From NCBI GenBank assembly GCA_038501625.1, contig JAZAYU010000087.1:299501-363500 (forward strand): 64,000 nt of DNA, written 5' to 3'. The notes under the pieces are model-generated. The model had not been told where the DNA came from, made no database searches, and was given only the letters and a program-made list of their open reading frames with translations. This document shows, piece by piece, positions 23,001 through 30,083 of the stretch. A program made the position numbers and the translations under genes. The stretch comes from Corbicula japonica. Its lineage: Eukaryota; Mollusca; Bivalvia; Venerida; Cyrenidae. Numbering within the stretch: the stretch's first letter is position 1; each line of letters starts with the position of its first letter.

Positions 23001-26000
23001 GGGATAACTGCTAATTTCTTGATTTCTTTATTATCTGTCACATTATTCCCCTGAAACAAGAAACAGTAGGTTAAATAAAAGGTGCACTGTGTTTTGAATT
23101 TACCACATTATATTTCATTTTTAACCATCTAAACACTAAACATCTTTACTTGTATATACTGCCATTGGCTAGTCCCACTTGTCTTTTTGTGTAATGATCA
23201 AGACCTTTGACCCCCCCCACCCCCCACCCACCGAAATAAATTTAAGTTCAGCCGAATTTATATGCATTTTAGTGGTGAAAGATAAACATTAGATTGCAAA
23301 TACTTTAACTCTTTACATCATGTGATATGGAAGTTATCACATAGGTAAGCAGTGTAGATCCAGATCAGCTTGGAAGTTATCACATAGGTAAGCAGTGTAG
23401 ATCCAGATCAGCTTGGAAGTTATCACATGGGTAAGCAGTGTAGATCCAGATCAGCTTGGAAGTTATCACATGGGTAAGCAGTGTAGATCCAGATCAGCTT
23501 GGAAGTTATCACATGGGTAAGCAGTGTAGATCCAGATCAGCTTGCATCCATGATGACTGAAAAGGGTCCCCATTGTTCCCTTTTAGATATATTAGGTTAT
23601 TTCTGGCCATGAAGCAACAAGTGTAGATCAAGATCAGATGGCAAAGATGCCATATTTGTGCCTTCCATCCGCAGATTCGGTAGTTGTTTGTTACCAGACA
23701 GCATATCAGATCACTTGCAACCAAGAAGCAAATAGCGTAGAACTAGGTGCAGGCTGATCTGCATCTAAACAAATGTGATTAACCCTTTCCTAGTTATATA
23801 CGCATTTTTACGCATGTGCGACAAGTGTAGATCCAGATCAGCCAGCACATCCGTGCCGTCTGATCAGGATCTGCACTGGTCACATTTTGGTCAGAAATAA
23901 CCTAATGAATCTAAAAGCGAACAGTTTAGATCCTGATCAGATGGCACGGATGTGCAGGCTGATCTGGATCTAAACTGTTCGCCCTAGCAATAAAGGTGTA
24001 TCTATACAGGAAAGGGTTAAAGGCATATTATCAGGGAAAGAATTAGAAATCTTTTTTCAGTAAGATTTGAAATCATAATGAAATTTTGAAAATAAATTAT
24101 CTTACATATTACACCGAATTGTGATAAAAATAGATAAAAATTTCTGTTTTTGAAGTACATGTAAGATATCATTGAATACTTAAAAAATTACTTTTTAAGC
24201 AACTTAAAACTTTTCTTTGTGTAAAACAATGCTAGTTTCTAGGAAAACTTAAAGTTTAGCGTTCATAATAAACAATGAAAAGCCTAGAATGAAAACTTTG
24301 CAAATGTTTACTTATTTTCTCTCACACAAGATCAGATTTCAAAGTGCCTATTATACAACAATGGAAACACTTTTCCTTATTTCAACTTCACATAATTTGT
24401 TGAAAACTTTCACAATAACATCTTAAAAAGTATAATTATTCGAATATAAGTCAAGTACATACACAACAATCTTTTCCTTTTGTGGGAAAATGAGGATTTT
24501 ATAAAAAATATACGAGTTAACAATTTCCTGTTCACTTAACTATTACAAGATTTTCTTCCTCAAAACGACCATGTGAATTTTCCCGAAATCCGAGATAACA
24601 ATAAAAGTTTGATCTGATAAAACAAGTATCATTATACATCAGGAAAGTTTTTTAATTAAAAGTTAATAGGGAAAAAAGTGTTTTTGAGTCACTATTGTTT
24701 AAATTATTTTCTCTTTACGAGCATCAAAAGTAAAATAGTGAAATTGTCGCGACATGATGGAAGACAGTTAACTACCGGTAATCTCTAACAGTACTTTAAT
24801 TCGGATGAAAAACTGATGGCAGATATTAGTCATGTGACCAAGTTACTACGTAATATTTGAAACATCAAATTGATGAAATATCAACCTTTGTTCTCAACCT
24901 GGTCAATGTTAGTCGTATATTTACTAAAATGGCAATGTTTTCATGCAAGCTTTCATGATCATTATATTTTGACTTTATACTAATTTTGAATACTGTGGTC
25001 CGAATATTTTCTATTTTTAGACAAACAAGGCAGTCGGAACGACAGCTATATCCCCCGCCGCAGATGTGAATGTGGGAAAGGTTATGGATGGTTAAGAGCA
25101 AATTAAACAATAGCTCTGGGCAACGGGCAGGCAGGTGGAAGCCAATTCCAGTGCAAGGGTATGTCGTGTTCAGATAAGTTTCAGAGTATTGGCCTGCTCA
25201 AACACCAGAGGTGGCCTTGACCTTGAGCCAGCCAGGTTGGAACATGGGTTCTGCACATCAGGTTCATGAACTGAACATTTCACTTAAGTTTCTTGATATT
25301 CATTCTAGGGGTTCAGAAGATATGAACTGGACACGAAATGCATGGTTAAAATCAATAAACACCACTGTTGACCTAGAAATTGAGGCGGCCATGTTGGAAC
25401 ATGGGTTCTGAATGTCGTCTTCATGGGGAGAATGTTTGACTAAAGTTTCATGAAATTCCTTCTAAGGGTTGAAAAGTTATGGACTGGACACGAAATATGC
25501 TCAAACACCACAGGCGACCTTGACCTTGAGCCCGCCAGGTTGGAACATGGGTTCAGCACATCATGTTCATGAACTGAACATTTCACTTAAGTTTCATGAT
25601 ATTCATTCCAGGGGTTCAGAGACCACCAATAACTTGCCAGCTTGTGTACAGTCAAACCTGTCTTTAGCAGCCACCCAAGGGAGTGACTAAAAAGGGGCTG
25701 CTCTATACAGGTGGCTGTTAAAGACAGGTTAAAATGAGAACAAAATATTAGTTTAGGACATATTCAAACTGGCTGTTAAGGGTTACGTGAATGAGTTGAA
25801 TTGTCCAAACATTAAGTGATTACCTCATGTTGATGTATTGTAGCATTTTGTTCTCTTCAGAGAAGCCGTCTAGCTGGGAGATTTGGTTTTCACGCAGATG
25901 TACCGTCGTAACATTAATTAACTTGTCCATGCCATCCAGCTGTTTGATCATATTTGCTCCCTGGAAAATAACAATTCTACTGTATTAACCCTTTCCTCCA

Positions 26001-29000
26001 TATATATGCCTTTTTATGCGCATGTGACCAGTGTAGATCCAGATCAGCTGGCACATATTTGCTATCTTATCAGGATCTGCACTATTCGCTTTTAGATTTA
26101 TTAGGTTTTATCTGACCAAAAAGCAAACAGTGTAAATCCTGATCAGATGGCATGGATATGCCGGCTGATCTGGATCTACACTGTTTGCTTATACCATAAA
26201 ATGTGAGAAATAATAATGTTACCAGACAGCGTTTTCATTTACATAGGGAAGAGTCTCCTGATCCTAGGCATAAACAGGTTTATCACATATGTAACCAATA
26301 TACATCTAGATCAGCCAGATAAATATCATTGCCATCTGATCTGGATCTTCACTGGTCAAGTTAGTTTAACCTTAATTCTCAGCAAAGGGAGTTTAAATAA
26401 AGGGCCTTTACCATCAAATAAGCATGACCTGTTGATTTGATTTTTTTTTCACAGTTTGATTAGCCGCAGTATTCACTCTACCACAGATGTTAGTACTTGT
26501 AGAGAACAATAATTAGCAGTTGTACAACAAAGTAAAATTTGAAAACTGTACCCGTTAACATATGCTGATTCTCCTTTAAGGAAAAATATGACTAAAACAT
26601 AAAAAGTATGTTGTGAATGGAAACTTAATGTTAGCTATAAAAAATTTCTAATTAACCCTTTCCTGTATAGATACACCTTTATTGCTAGGGCAAACAGTGT
26701 AGATCCAGATCAGCCGGCACATCCGTGCCGTCTGATCAGGATCTAAACTGTTCGTTCTTTAATTCATTAGGTTATTTCTGACCAAAATGCGACCAGTGCA
26801 GATCCTGATCAGACGGCATGGATGTGCCAGCTCACCTGAATCTACACTGGTGGCACATGCGTTAAAATGTGTATATATCAAGGAAAGGGTTATATCGCAA
26901 AATACTGCATAATTATTTACGCCAACTAATTAATTGGCTTCGATGCCATCAGCGAGAAATATAGAGAAAATTAATTGGTCACGAAAATTTTTTGGTTTAC
27001 AGTACCTCATATACGCTTTTACATGTTTTTCGCAAACGTATATAAACATGTATAATATTAAATGCAGTAAAGGGTTAATAACTCTAGACTTGCACAACCT
27101 TTTCCCGAATTTCTAACAAAAATGAACAAACCAGGAAGAGATTTTTCACGTTTGGAAGATTGATTCCTTCTGTTGACGTCAGTTTGTTACCACGTAACTC
27201 CAGCGTATGTAACCTTGACAACTTGGTGGCATCAAGACCTGTGATCTTGGTAATTTCATTATCTGCAAATATAACAAGCAACTGGATTGTTTTCAAAACA
27301 AAAGCCTTTTTCTAAATATTTACACAGATGTTTTAAAATTTTTGTCTAAAACCCTTTCCTCCATATATACGCATTTTTAACTTATGTGCAACCAGAGTAG
27401 ATCCAGATGTGCCAGATGATAAGATTCTGCACTGTTTCCTTTTTGGTAGAAAAAATCTAACAAATCAAAAAGCTAGTTAACAGTGCAGATCCTGATCAGA
27501 CGGCACAGATATACTGGCTGATCTGGAATTACACTGTTTGTACACTACATAAAGGTGCATATATGGAGGAAAGGGATAAAAGCTGCAGTGCAGCTTGAAC
27601 GCAGCTACATTTAACATTCTTTGTATAAAGACATACAGTCAAATCTGTATTAAGCAGCCACCCAAAGGAGTGACAAAAATTGGCTGCTTAACGCAGTTGG
27701 CTGTTTACGACAGGTAAAAATGTGAACAAAATGTCAGTTTAGGACATATTCAAACTAGCTGTTTAAGACAGATGTTTACTGAATGCAGGTGGCTGCTAAG
27801 GCAGTTTCAACTTTCTGCATTTTGCAGGACTCATAGATACACAAACAAATCTGATGTGCCTATGTCAGTCAGTCTGTCATTAATGGACATCTTAAACAAA
27901 GATAAAGATTTATTTTATGCTTTCCAGTGAATTGAGGTATTAGCTTGGTGAAATATAAATGATATTCCAAAATAAAATTTCAAAACAGTTGCTTGGGCAG
28001 CAATTTTCATGGCGATTTTGATCAGAAAGTTGGAAGTTATCATGTAAATATGCTAACACGAAATGACCCCCGTTCTGTTAACCATCCTGCATCACCGTCT
28101 GGCTTTAATTATAAACTTCACGATGTTCAATTCTATTTAATAAAATGTCTTTGACATACTATTTTATCCAAAAAAAAAGCTATCTCTTAAGACAGGTCAA
28201 CTTTGAACACAATTATCATGACATTGCTTATGATCAATGTTTAATTATTTATAAGAATATTTCCAACTTACTGTTTATGGATAAATGCTCCAACATCGGA
28301 TGATTCACACCTTCTGTGGAAGTGATTTTGTTATTGTTGAATGATGCAACTTGCAGGAACGGCATTTCTTCTAATTTTGCACTGCTAAGTTTATTCTCAT
28401 TAGCGTTAAGTGTCAGCATATGTGTTAGTGCACTAAGAGGGGAAATGTCTCTGAGATTGTTTTTACTAACATCCACATATCGTAGGTGAATAAATGATTT
28501 CAGTAAGTTGATGTTGGTTAGCGTCCTGCAAAAGAAATATGCCATATATATGACTATTATCGTATGGTCAAACAGTGTAGATCCTAATCAGCCGAACATT
28601 CATGTCCTGTCTGATTTGGTCTGAATACGCTTTGCTTTTTTCTCAGCAACAATGAATGAAAATAAAAGTGAATAGTGTAGATCCTGATCAGAATGCATGA
28701 ATACACCGGCTGATCTGGTCAACACTCTTCTAGCTCCTTTTAAAGCAATATAGGCGTATTTGATTATTTGTATACTTATGAAAGACCGTTTTTTATTTAC
28801 TGACAATTGTACATGCAAATAAATATATTAATAATCTTCACTCAGTGCATACAATTTTAATGGATATTAATATGTTTCTTAGTGAAAGCCTTTAAGAAGA
28901 ATAAGCCTTTTTAGGGAATATGTCATTAAATTTTTGTTCAGTGCTTTATTTGTGGAACAATTTAAATAAATGTAACACTTATTAAATAATGTGCTATTGT

Positions 29001-29975
29001 TTTACTACCTTTCTTTGACATCCAGTCTCACATATGCATGAGCAAGACCATCGCCAGTTTTACAGAGAAGTGACAGACACTCTGGCATCATCTCTTCAGT
29101 CAGAAGAACTTCAGGGTCTTTCTGAATAAGATAACAATAAATACATATTTTGTATCCTTTTTCTTACATTTGCTTTTATACAAATCAATTAGGTTAAGCA
29201 ACAAATTTATTAAGGTCCAGAAGGGATTAATCTAAACACATGCAGTTTAATCCAAATAAAACATTTCCAATATCATATTGGTTGATGGTTCAATAATTAT
29301 TGATTGCTTCAAGGAATTTGTTAATTGTTTATTGTTCTCATTTTGTTTTAAACCCCAAAACTGTAATGAAACCTGTTAATGTGTCACCATATAAATACAG
29401 ACAATTATTCAGTTTCGGCATTCAATCAGTTCCGGAACATGTTTACAATCTTGAATTAAAAACCGAAAATTGGTCGGGAAATCATTGTTTGTTCTAGCTA
29501 CATTACTCTAAATAAGAGAAATGCTGCAAGAACACAATGATTTCTTAACACATTGTCGATTGAATGCCGGAACTGAATAATTGTCTGTACATTACTGAAT
29601 TTCATGGATAATTCACTGCTACATCAGTATGGGTACTTGAGAATTTATATAGGTCAATTTAGGATGAATAAATACACTTGGATATAAGAAAATGGCAGTT
29701 TCATTGTCTTATAATCCATAACAGTAAAAGAAAAAATCCCTACCGACCAAATTGTCAGTGTAGTCAACGTATTTCTATATTGTTTACATTACCCCACCCA
29801 CCTCTTCTTCCTCTTCGGGTTCATGTTCTTCTTCTTGTTGATCTTCCTCGGCCTCTTGCTCGCCTAGCGGCTCTTCACCTTCCCCCTCCTCTGTAGGCTC
29901 TTGTTGCTCCTCAGCATCCTGAGGTTCTTCGTCCTCCTGCTCGTCAAAGTTTTCCTCATTCTCTACGTCGGACAT
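11021..29975 (-). CDS. LRRC23: LRRC23, leucine-rich repeat radial-spoke protein (complete)
   Basis: Minus-strand exons are 29802-29975, 29009-29121, 28272-28525, 27132-27262, 25824-25960, 22975-23051, 22515-22669 and 17609-17647, then either 15932-15967 or 11021-11068. The product is about 371-375 residues; the human protein has about 343. In mammals LRRC23 belongs to the axonemal radial spoke and is needed for sperm motility. Order: acidic N-terminus (1-58, Glu-rich), conserved LLCKTGDGLAHAYVRLDVKER, seven or so LRRs (SFIHLRYVDVS, LHTLELRGNKLTSTEG, NVTTVHLRENQISQLDGF), then a Glu/Arg helical tail. The ATG at 29973-29975 opens the frame directly below an X-box. Exon 22975-23051 needs two single-base corrections to stay in frame. 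The family call is secure and the terminal exon choice is open. Confidence 0.92.
11127..11344. mobile_element. Family A MITE
   Basis: CCCTTTATTCCATGTAAAC to ATATGAAGGAAAGGGTTA. Hairpin 2 is shortened. Confidence 0.82.
11581..12066. mobile_element. Family A MITE interrupted by family B
   Basis: The left part (TTAACCCTTAACTCCACGG) includes hairpin 1 and a duplicated right half. The palindrome at 11831-11974 then splits GTAGATCCTG from CCTGATGAGACGG. The right end is CCATGGAGTATATAGTTAA. Confidence 0.72.
11831..11974. mobile_element. Family B palindromic MITE (copy 3)
   Basis: TGCCCAAGGTTATAAAACTG to AGTTTTATAACCTCC. CCTG occurs on both flanks and may be the target duplication. Confidence 0.9.
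12490..13010 (+). mobile_element. Family H fragment hosting a family A copy
   Basis: TGTGTCACCCTTTTGAA before the family A copy, and TTGGCTTTATCTTTGCCATA to GATGGAGTTGTGTCTCTTTT after it, match family H internal text. The CTAG end is missing. Confidence 0.55.
12524..12764 (+). mobile_element. Family A MITE, full length
   Basis: TAACCCTTTCCTCCATGTAT to TCTATGGAGGAAAGGGTTAA. Hairpin 1 (GCGACCAGTGTAGATCC) and hairpin 2 (GCGAACAGTTTAGATAC) are intact. It is inserted in a family H element. Confidence 0.93.
13353..13592 (+). mobile_element. Family A MITE
   Basis: TTAACCCTTTCCTCCATATA to TATATGGAGGAAAGGGTTAA, with perfect TTAA on both sides. Hairpin 2 is partly deleted. Confidence 0.92.
14066..14304 (+). 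mobile_element. Family A MITE, near-consensus
   Basis: Both hairpins are nearly perfect: GCGACCAGTGTAGATCCAG pairs with its complement around 14160, and GCGAACAGTTTAGATCCTG pairs around 14260. The end is GAGGAAAGGGTTAA. A good reference copy. Confidence 0.94.
14311..14555. mobile_element. Family A MITE, diverged
   Basis: TTAAGCCTTAACTCCATAAA to TTGAGTAGAGTGTTAA. It sits directly beside two other copies. Confidence 0.8.
14598..14839 (-). mobile_element. Family A MITE, near-consensus, reverse
   Basis: TTAACCCATTCCTGTACAGA to ATATCCAGGAAAGGGTTAA. The GCGAACAG hairpin comes first, so orientation is reversed relative to 14066. TTAA on both sides. Confidence 0.94.
15291..15543 (+). mobile_element. 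Family A MITE
   Basis: TTAACCCTTTCTTCCATATA to TCTATGGAGGAAAGGTTAA. It has a small CATAATAAAA duplication in the spacer. Confidence 0.92.
15932..15967 (-). CDS. LRRC23: LRRC23 terminal exon, version a
   Basis: The acceptor is TTTATATAG. It encodes PESEEQQPAED and TAA. Phase 0 fits the donor at 17608. It competes with 11021-11068 for the same donor. Confidence 0.6.
   Translation of the reverse strand, partial: PESEEQQPAED
16075..16180 (-). repeat. Dispersed repeat fragment (family C)
   Basis: In reverse, shares TTTTGGTCAGAAAG and GATATTATCATG with fragments at 27985, 51629 and 52252. Ends undefined. Confidence 0.4.
16504..16746. mobile_element. Family A MITE, CCATTGG subtype
   Basis: TTAACCCTTTACCCCATTGG to CCAATGGAGTTAAGGGTTTA. 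Same two-hairpin plan with different terminal sequence (GGATATGGCTGTTATCCC). Confidence 0.85.
17195..17275. mobile_element. Family A fragment
   Basis: GAACATTGTAGACCCCCATG to AATCTGGGTCTAAACTTTC, a single decayed hairpin. Confidence 0.5.
17295..17485. mobile_element. Family A MITE, shortened
   Basis: TTAACCCTTTACACCACACA to CATATGGTGGAAAAGGTTAA. Hairpin 1 is largely deleted. It ends 124 bases from LRRC23 exon 8. Confidence 0.85.
17609..17647 (-). CDS. LRRC23: LRRC23 coding exon 8 (39 nt)
   Basis: The acceptor is CTGTTAG and the donor GTAAGG, phase 0 on both sides. It encodes VDGRPTFTVTDAD. It is too short for similarity to prove it, but splice signals and phase both fit. Confidence 0.72.
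18057..18152. mobile_element. Family A fragment
   Basis: TTAATGCATAACTCCATGGG and one hairpin, GACCAGTGTAGATCT to ATCTACACTGGTTGC. Confidence 0.6.
18645..19165 (+). repeat. Tandem array of GATTCCAGAGAATTATGG units
   Basis: About two dozen imperfect 18-23 bp subunits (GTGATTCCAGAGAATTATGG, CCATTTCAGAGAATT). They are organised locally into a 41-bp higher-order unit repeated without change around 18850-18970. It lies in the LRRC23 intron. Confidence 0.9.
19560..19830. mobile_element. Family A remnant interrupted by family B
   Basis: GGCAAACAGCGTAGACACAG and ATCTGGGTCTACACTGCTGG flank the palindrome at 19614-19768. Confidence 0.55.
19614..19768. mobile_element. Family B palindromic MITE (copy 4)
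   Basis: TGCCCAAGGTTATAAAACTG to GTTTTATAACCTTCAGCC. The centre is altered (GGCTGGATTGCTGGATTGG). Confidence 0.88.
19834..19980. mobile_element. Family A remnant, degenerate
   Basis: TTAACCCATTGAATCTGTG, then GCAAACTGTGTAGACC and GAGTCTACTCCGGTGGC, ending TTAGTGGTTTAA. Confidence 0.5.
19977..20224. mobile_element. Family A MITE, diverged
   Basis: TTAACACCTAACTTCTTATA to GGACAGTAAAAGGTTAA. Both hairpins recognisable. Confidence 0.82.
20456..20672. mobile_element. Family A MITE, right end lost
   Basis: TTAACTCTTTATATATACAT, both hairpins, then CAATAAAGGAGTAATA without the terminal repeat. Confidence 0.8.
21409..21552. mobile_element. Family A MITE, single-hairpin deletion form
   Basis: TTAACCCTTTAACACCATGG to CTATGGTGTAAGGGTTA. 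Only one hairpin lies between the terminal repeats. Confidence 0.8.
22515..22669 (-). CDS. LRRC23: LRRC23 coding exon 7
   Basis: The acceptor is GTCAACAG and the donor GTCAGT. It encodes NPVAEEDDYRVEVLIALRKL, ERLDKEEYTEDERNDAEEMA and EARKAEEANAE. This is the post-LRR cap (LERLDKE is conserved) and charged helix. Confidence 0.92.
22975..23051 (-). CDS. LRRC23: LRRC23 coding exon 6, frame disturbed
   Basis: The conserved reading is GNNVTDNKEIKKLAVIPMLR then ALVLS, as expected between exons 5 and 7. It is one G short at the GGGG run beside the acceptor (plus strand 23049-23052) and one T long at the five-T run near the donor (plus strand 22980-22984). Total length is right modulo 3. Read literally, the exon meets TGA after four codons. 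Consensus errors in homopolymers are the simplest cause. Confidence 0.8.
23304..23760. mobile_element. Family A MITE with internal tandem expansion
   Basis: Starts TTAACTCTTTACATCATGTG. The left hairpin arm is amplified (see 23328-23542). The right half (GTGTAGATCAAGATCAGATG) is decayed. Confidence 0.7.
23328..23542 (+). repeat. 43-bp tandem repeat, 5 copies
   Basis: Units start with TGGAAGTTATCACAT at 23328, 23371, 23414, 23457 and 23500, almost identical. Each carries AGTGTAGATCCAGATCAGCT from family A. Confidence 0.95.
23779..24020 (+). mobile_element. Family A MITE, near-consensus
   Basis: TTAACCCTTTCCTAGTTATA to CTATACAGGAAAGGGTTAA, TTAA on both sides, both hairpins intact. Confidence 0.93.
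24021..25190. other. LRRC23 intron, no recognised element
   Basis: AT-rich intron sequence with no MITE of families A or B and no exon consistent with the LRRC23 phase. Confidence 0.5.
25192..25625 (+). repeat. Tandem-like repeat, about 145-bp unit, 3 copies
   Basis: GACCTTGAGCC(A/C)GCCAGGTT and GAACATTTCACTTAAGTTTC recur near 25215 and 25520. A diverged middle copy runs from about 25365. Short reading frames here are repeat artefacts. Confidence 0.75.
25650..25790. repeat. Dispersed repeat (family D), copy 1
   Basis: TTTAGCAGCCACCCAAGG, GGTGGCTGTTAAAGACAGG and TTAGGACATATTCAAACT are shared with 27637-27815. Confidence 0.75.
25824..25960 (-). CDS. LRRC23: LRRC23 coding exon 5
   Basis: The acceptor is TTTTCCAG and the donor GTAATC. 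It encodes GANMIKQLDGMDKLINVTTV, HLRENQISQLDGFSEENKML and QYINM, ending two bases into an Arg codon. Confidence 0.92.
25985..26207 (+). mobile_element. Family A MITE, right end lost
   Basis: TTAACCCTTTCCTCCATATA, both hairpins, ending near ATACCATAAAATGTGAG. It lies 25 bases from LRRC23 exon 5. Confidence 0.85.
26275..26372. mobile_element. Family A fragment
   Basis: ACATCTAGATCAGCCAG to CATCTGATCTGGATCTTCAC, one hairpin. Confidence 0.55.
26653..26893 (-). mobile_element. Family A MITE, reverse
   Basis: TTAACCCTTTCCTGTATAGA to TATCAAGGAAAGGGTTA. Both hairpins present. Confidence 0.93.
27132..27262 (-). CDS. LRRC23: LRRC23 coding exon 4
   Basis: The acceptor is TTTGCAG and the donor GTTTGT. 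It encodes NNEITKITGLDATKLSRLHT, LELRGNKLTSTEGINLP and NVKNLFL, matching the LHTVELRGNQL region of vertebrate LRRC23. Confidence 0.94.
27350..27579. mobile_element. Family A MITE
   Basis: CCCTTTCCTCCATATATACG to TATGGAGGAAAGGGATAA. Hairpin 1 is shortened. It starts 88 bases upstream of LRRC23 exon 4 in gene orientation. Confidence 0.88.
27637..27815. repeat. Dispersed repeat (family D), copy 2
   Basis: TTAAGCAGCCACCCAAAGG to GGTGGCTGCTAAGGCAG, matching 25650-25790. Confidence 0.75.
27985..28052 (+). repeat. Dispersed repeat fragment (family C)
   Basis: GATTTTGATCAGAAAGTTGG and AAGTTATCATG are shared with 51629-51830. Confidence 0.4.
28272..28525 (-). CDS. LRRC23: LRRC23 coding exon 3
   Basis: The acceptor is TTTTGCAG and the donor GTAAGT. 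It encodes the first LRRs: TLTNINLLKSFIHLRYVDVS, SPLSALTHMLTLNANENKL, LQVASFNNNKITSTEGVNHP. Confidence 0.94.
28560..28742. mobile_element. Family A MITE, decayed
   Basis: CAAACAGTGTAGATCCTAAT and GTGTAGATCCTGATCAG with partial pairing arms. Terminal repeats are lost. Confidence 0.65.
29009..29121 (-). CDS. LRRC23: LRRC23 coding exon 2
   Basis: The acceptor is TTATTCAG and the donor GTAGTA. It encodes KDPEVLLTEEMMPECLSLLC and KTGDGLAHAYVRLDVKER, the diagnostic block before the LRRs. Confidence 0.93.
29396..29589. mobile_element. TA-flanked MITE with 30-bp terminal inverted repeats
   Basis: Left arm 29398-29427 (CAGACAATTATTCAGTTTCG...) and right arm 29558-29587 are reverse complements with one mismatch. 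TA occurs on both sides. It has the form of a Tc1/mariner-type MITE and lies in LRRC23 intron 1. Confidence 0.88.
29802..29975 (-). CDS. LRRC23: LRRC23 coding exon 1
   Basis: 58 codons from ATG, starting MSDVENEENFDEQEDEEPQD and then almost entirely Glu, Gln and Asp. The donor is GTGGGT, phase 0. Acidic N-termini are typical of LRRC23. Confidence 0.88.
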
Positions 29976-30083
29976 TTTACCGTGTTGTCTCTCGCGCGAG
30001 CTGTTGATTACAAAATATGGCGGACAGTTGCTAGGGAGACGGTTTAGATCAAAGTTTCGTTTTCCTGTCTCCTTCGATTTTCA
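29976..30083. promoter_or_regulatory. LRRC23 promoter, possibly bidirectional
   Basis: The region above the LRRC23 ATG contains CTCGCGCGAG, AATATGGCGG (YY1-like, 30014-30023) and an X-box. On the opposite strand a strong donor, ACG|GTAAGTCA, follows at 30083/30084, so a plus-strand untranslated first exon may start here. Relatively GC-rich for this window. Confidence 0.6.
30027..30040 (+). promoter_or_regulatory. RFX X-box motif of LRRC23
   Basis: GTTGCTAGGGAGAC fits RYYNYYWWRRNRAC at 13 of 14 positions and lies about 52 bp above the LRRC23 ATG. RFX factors drive ciliary genes through proximal X-boxes, and LRRC23 is an axonemal gene. Confidence 0.7.
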
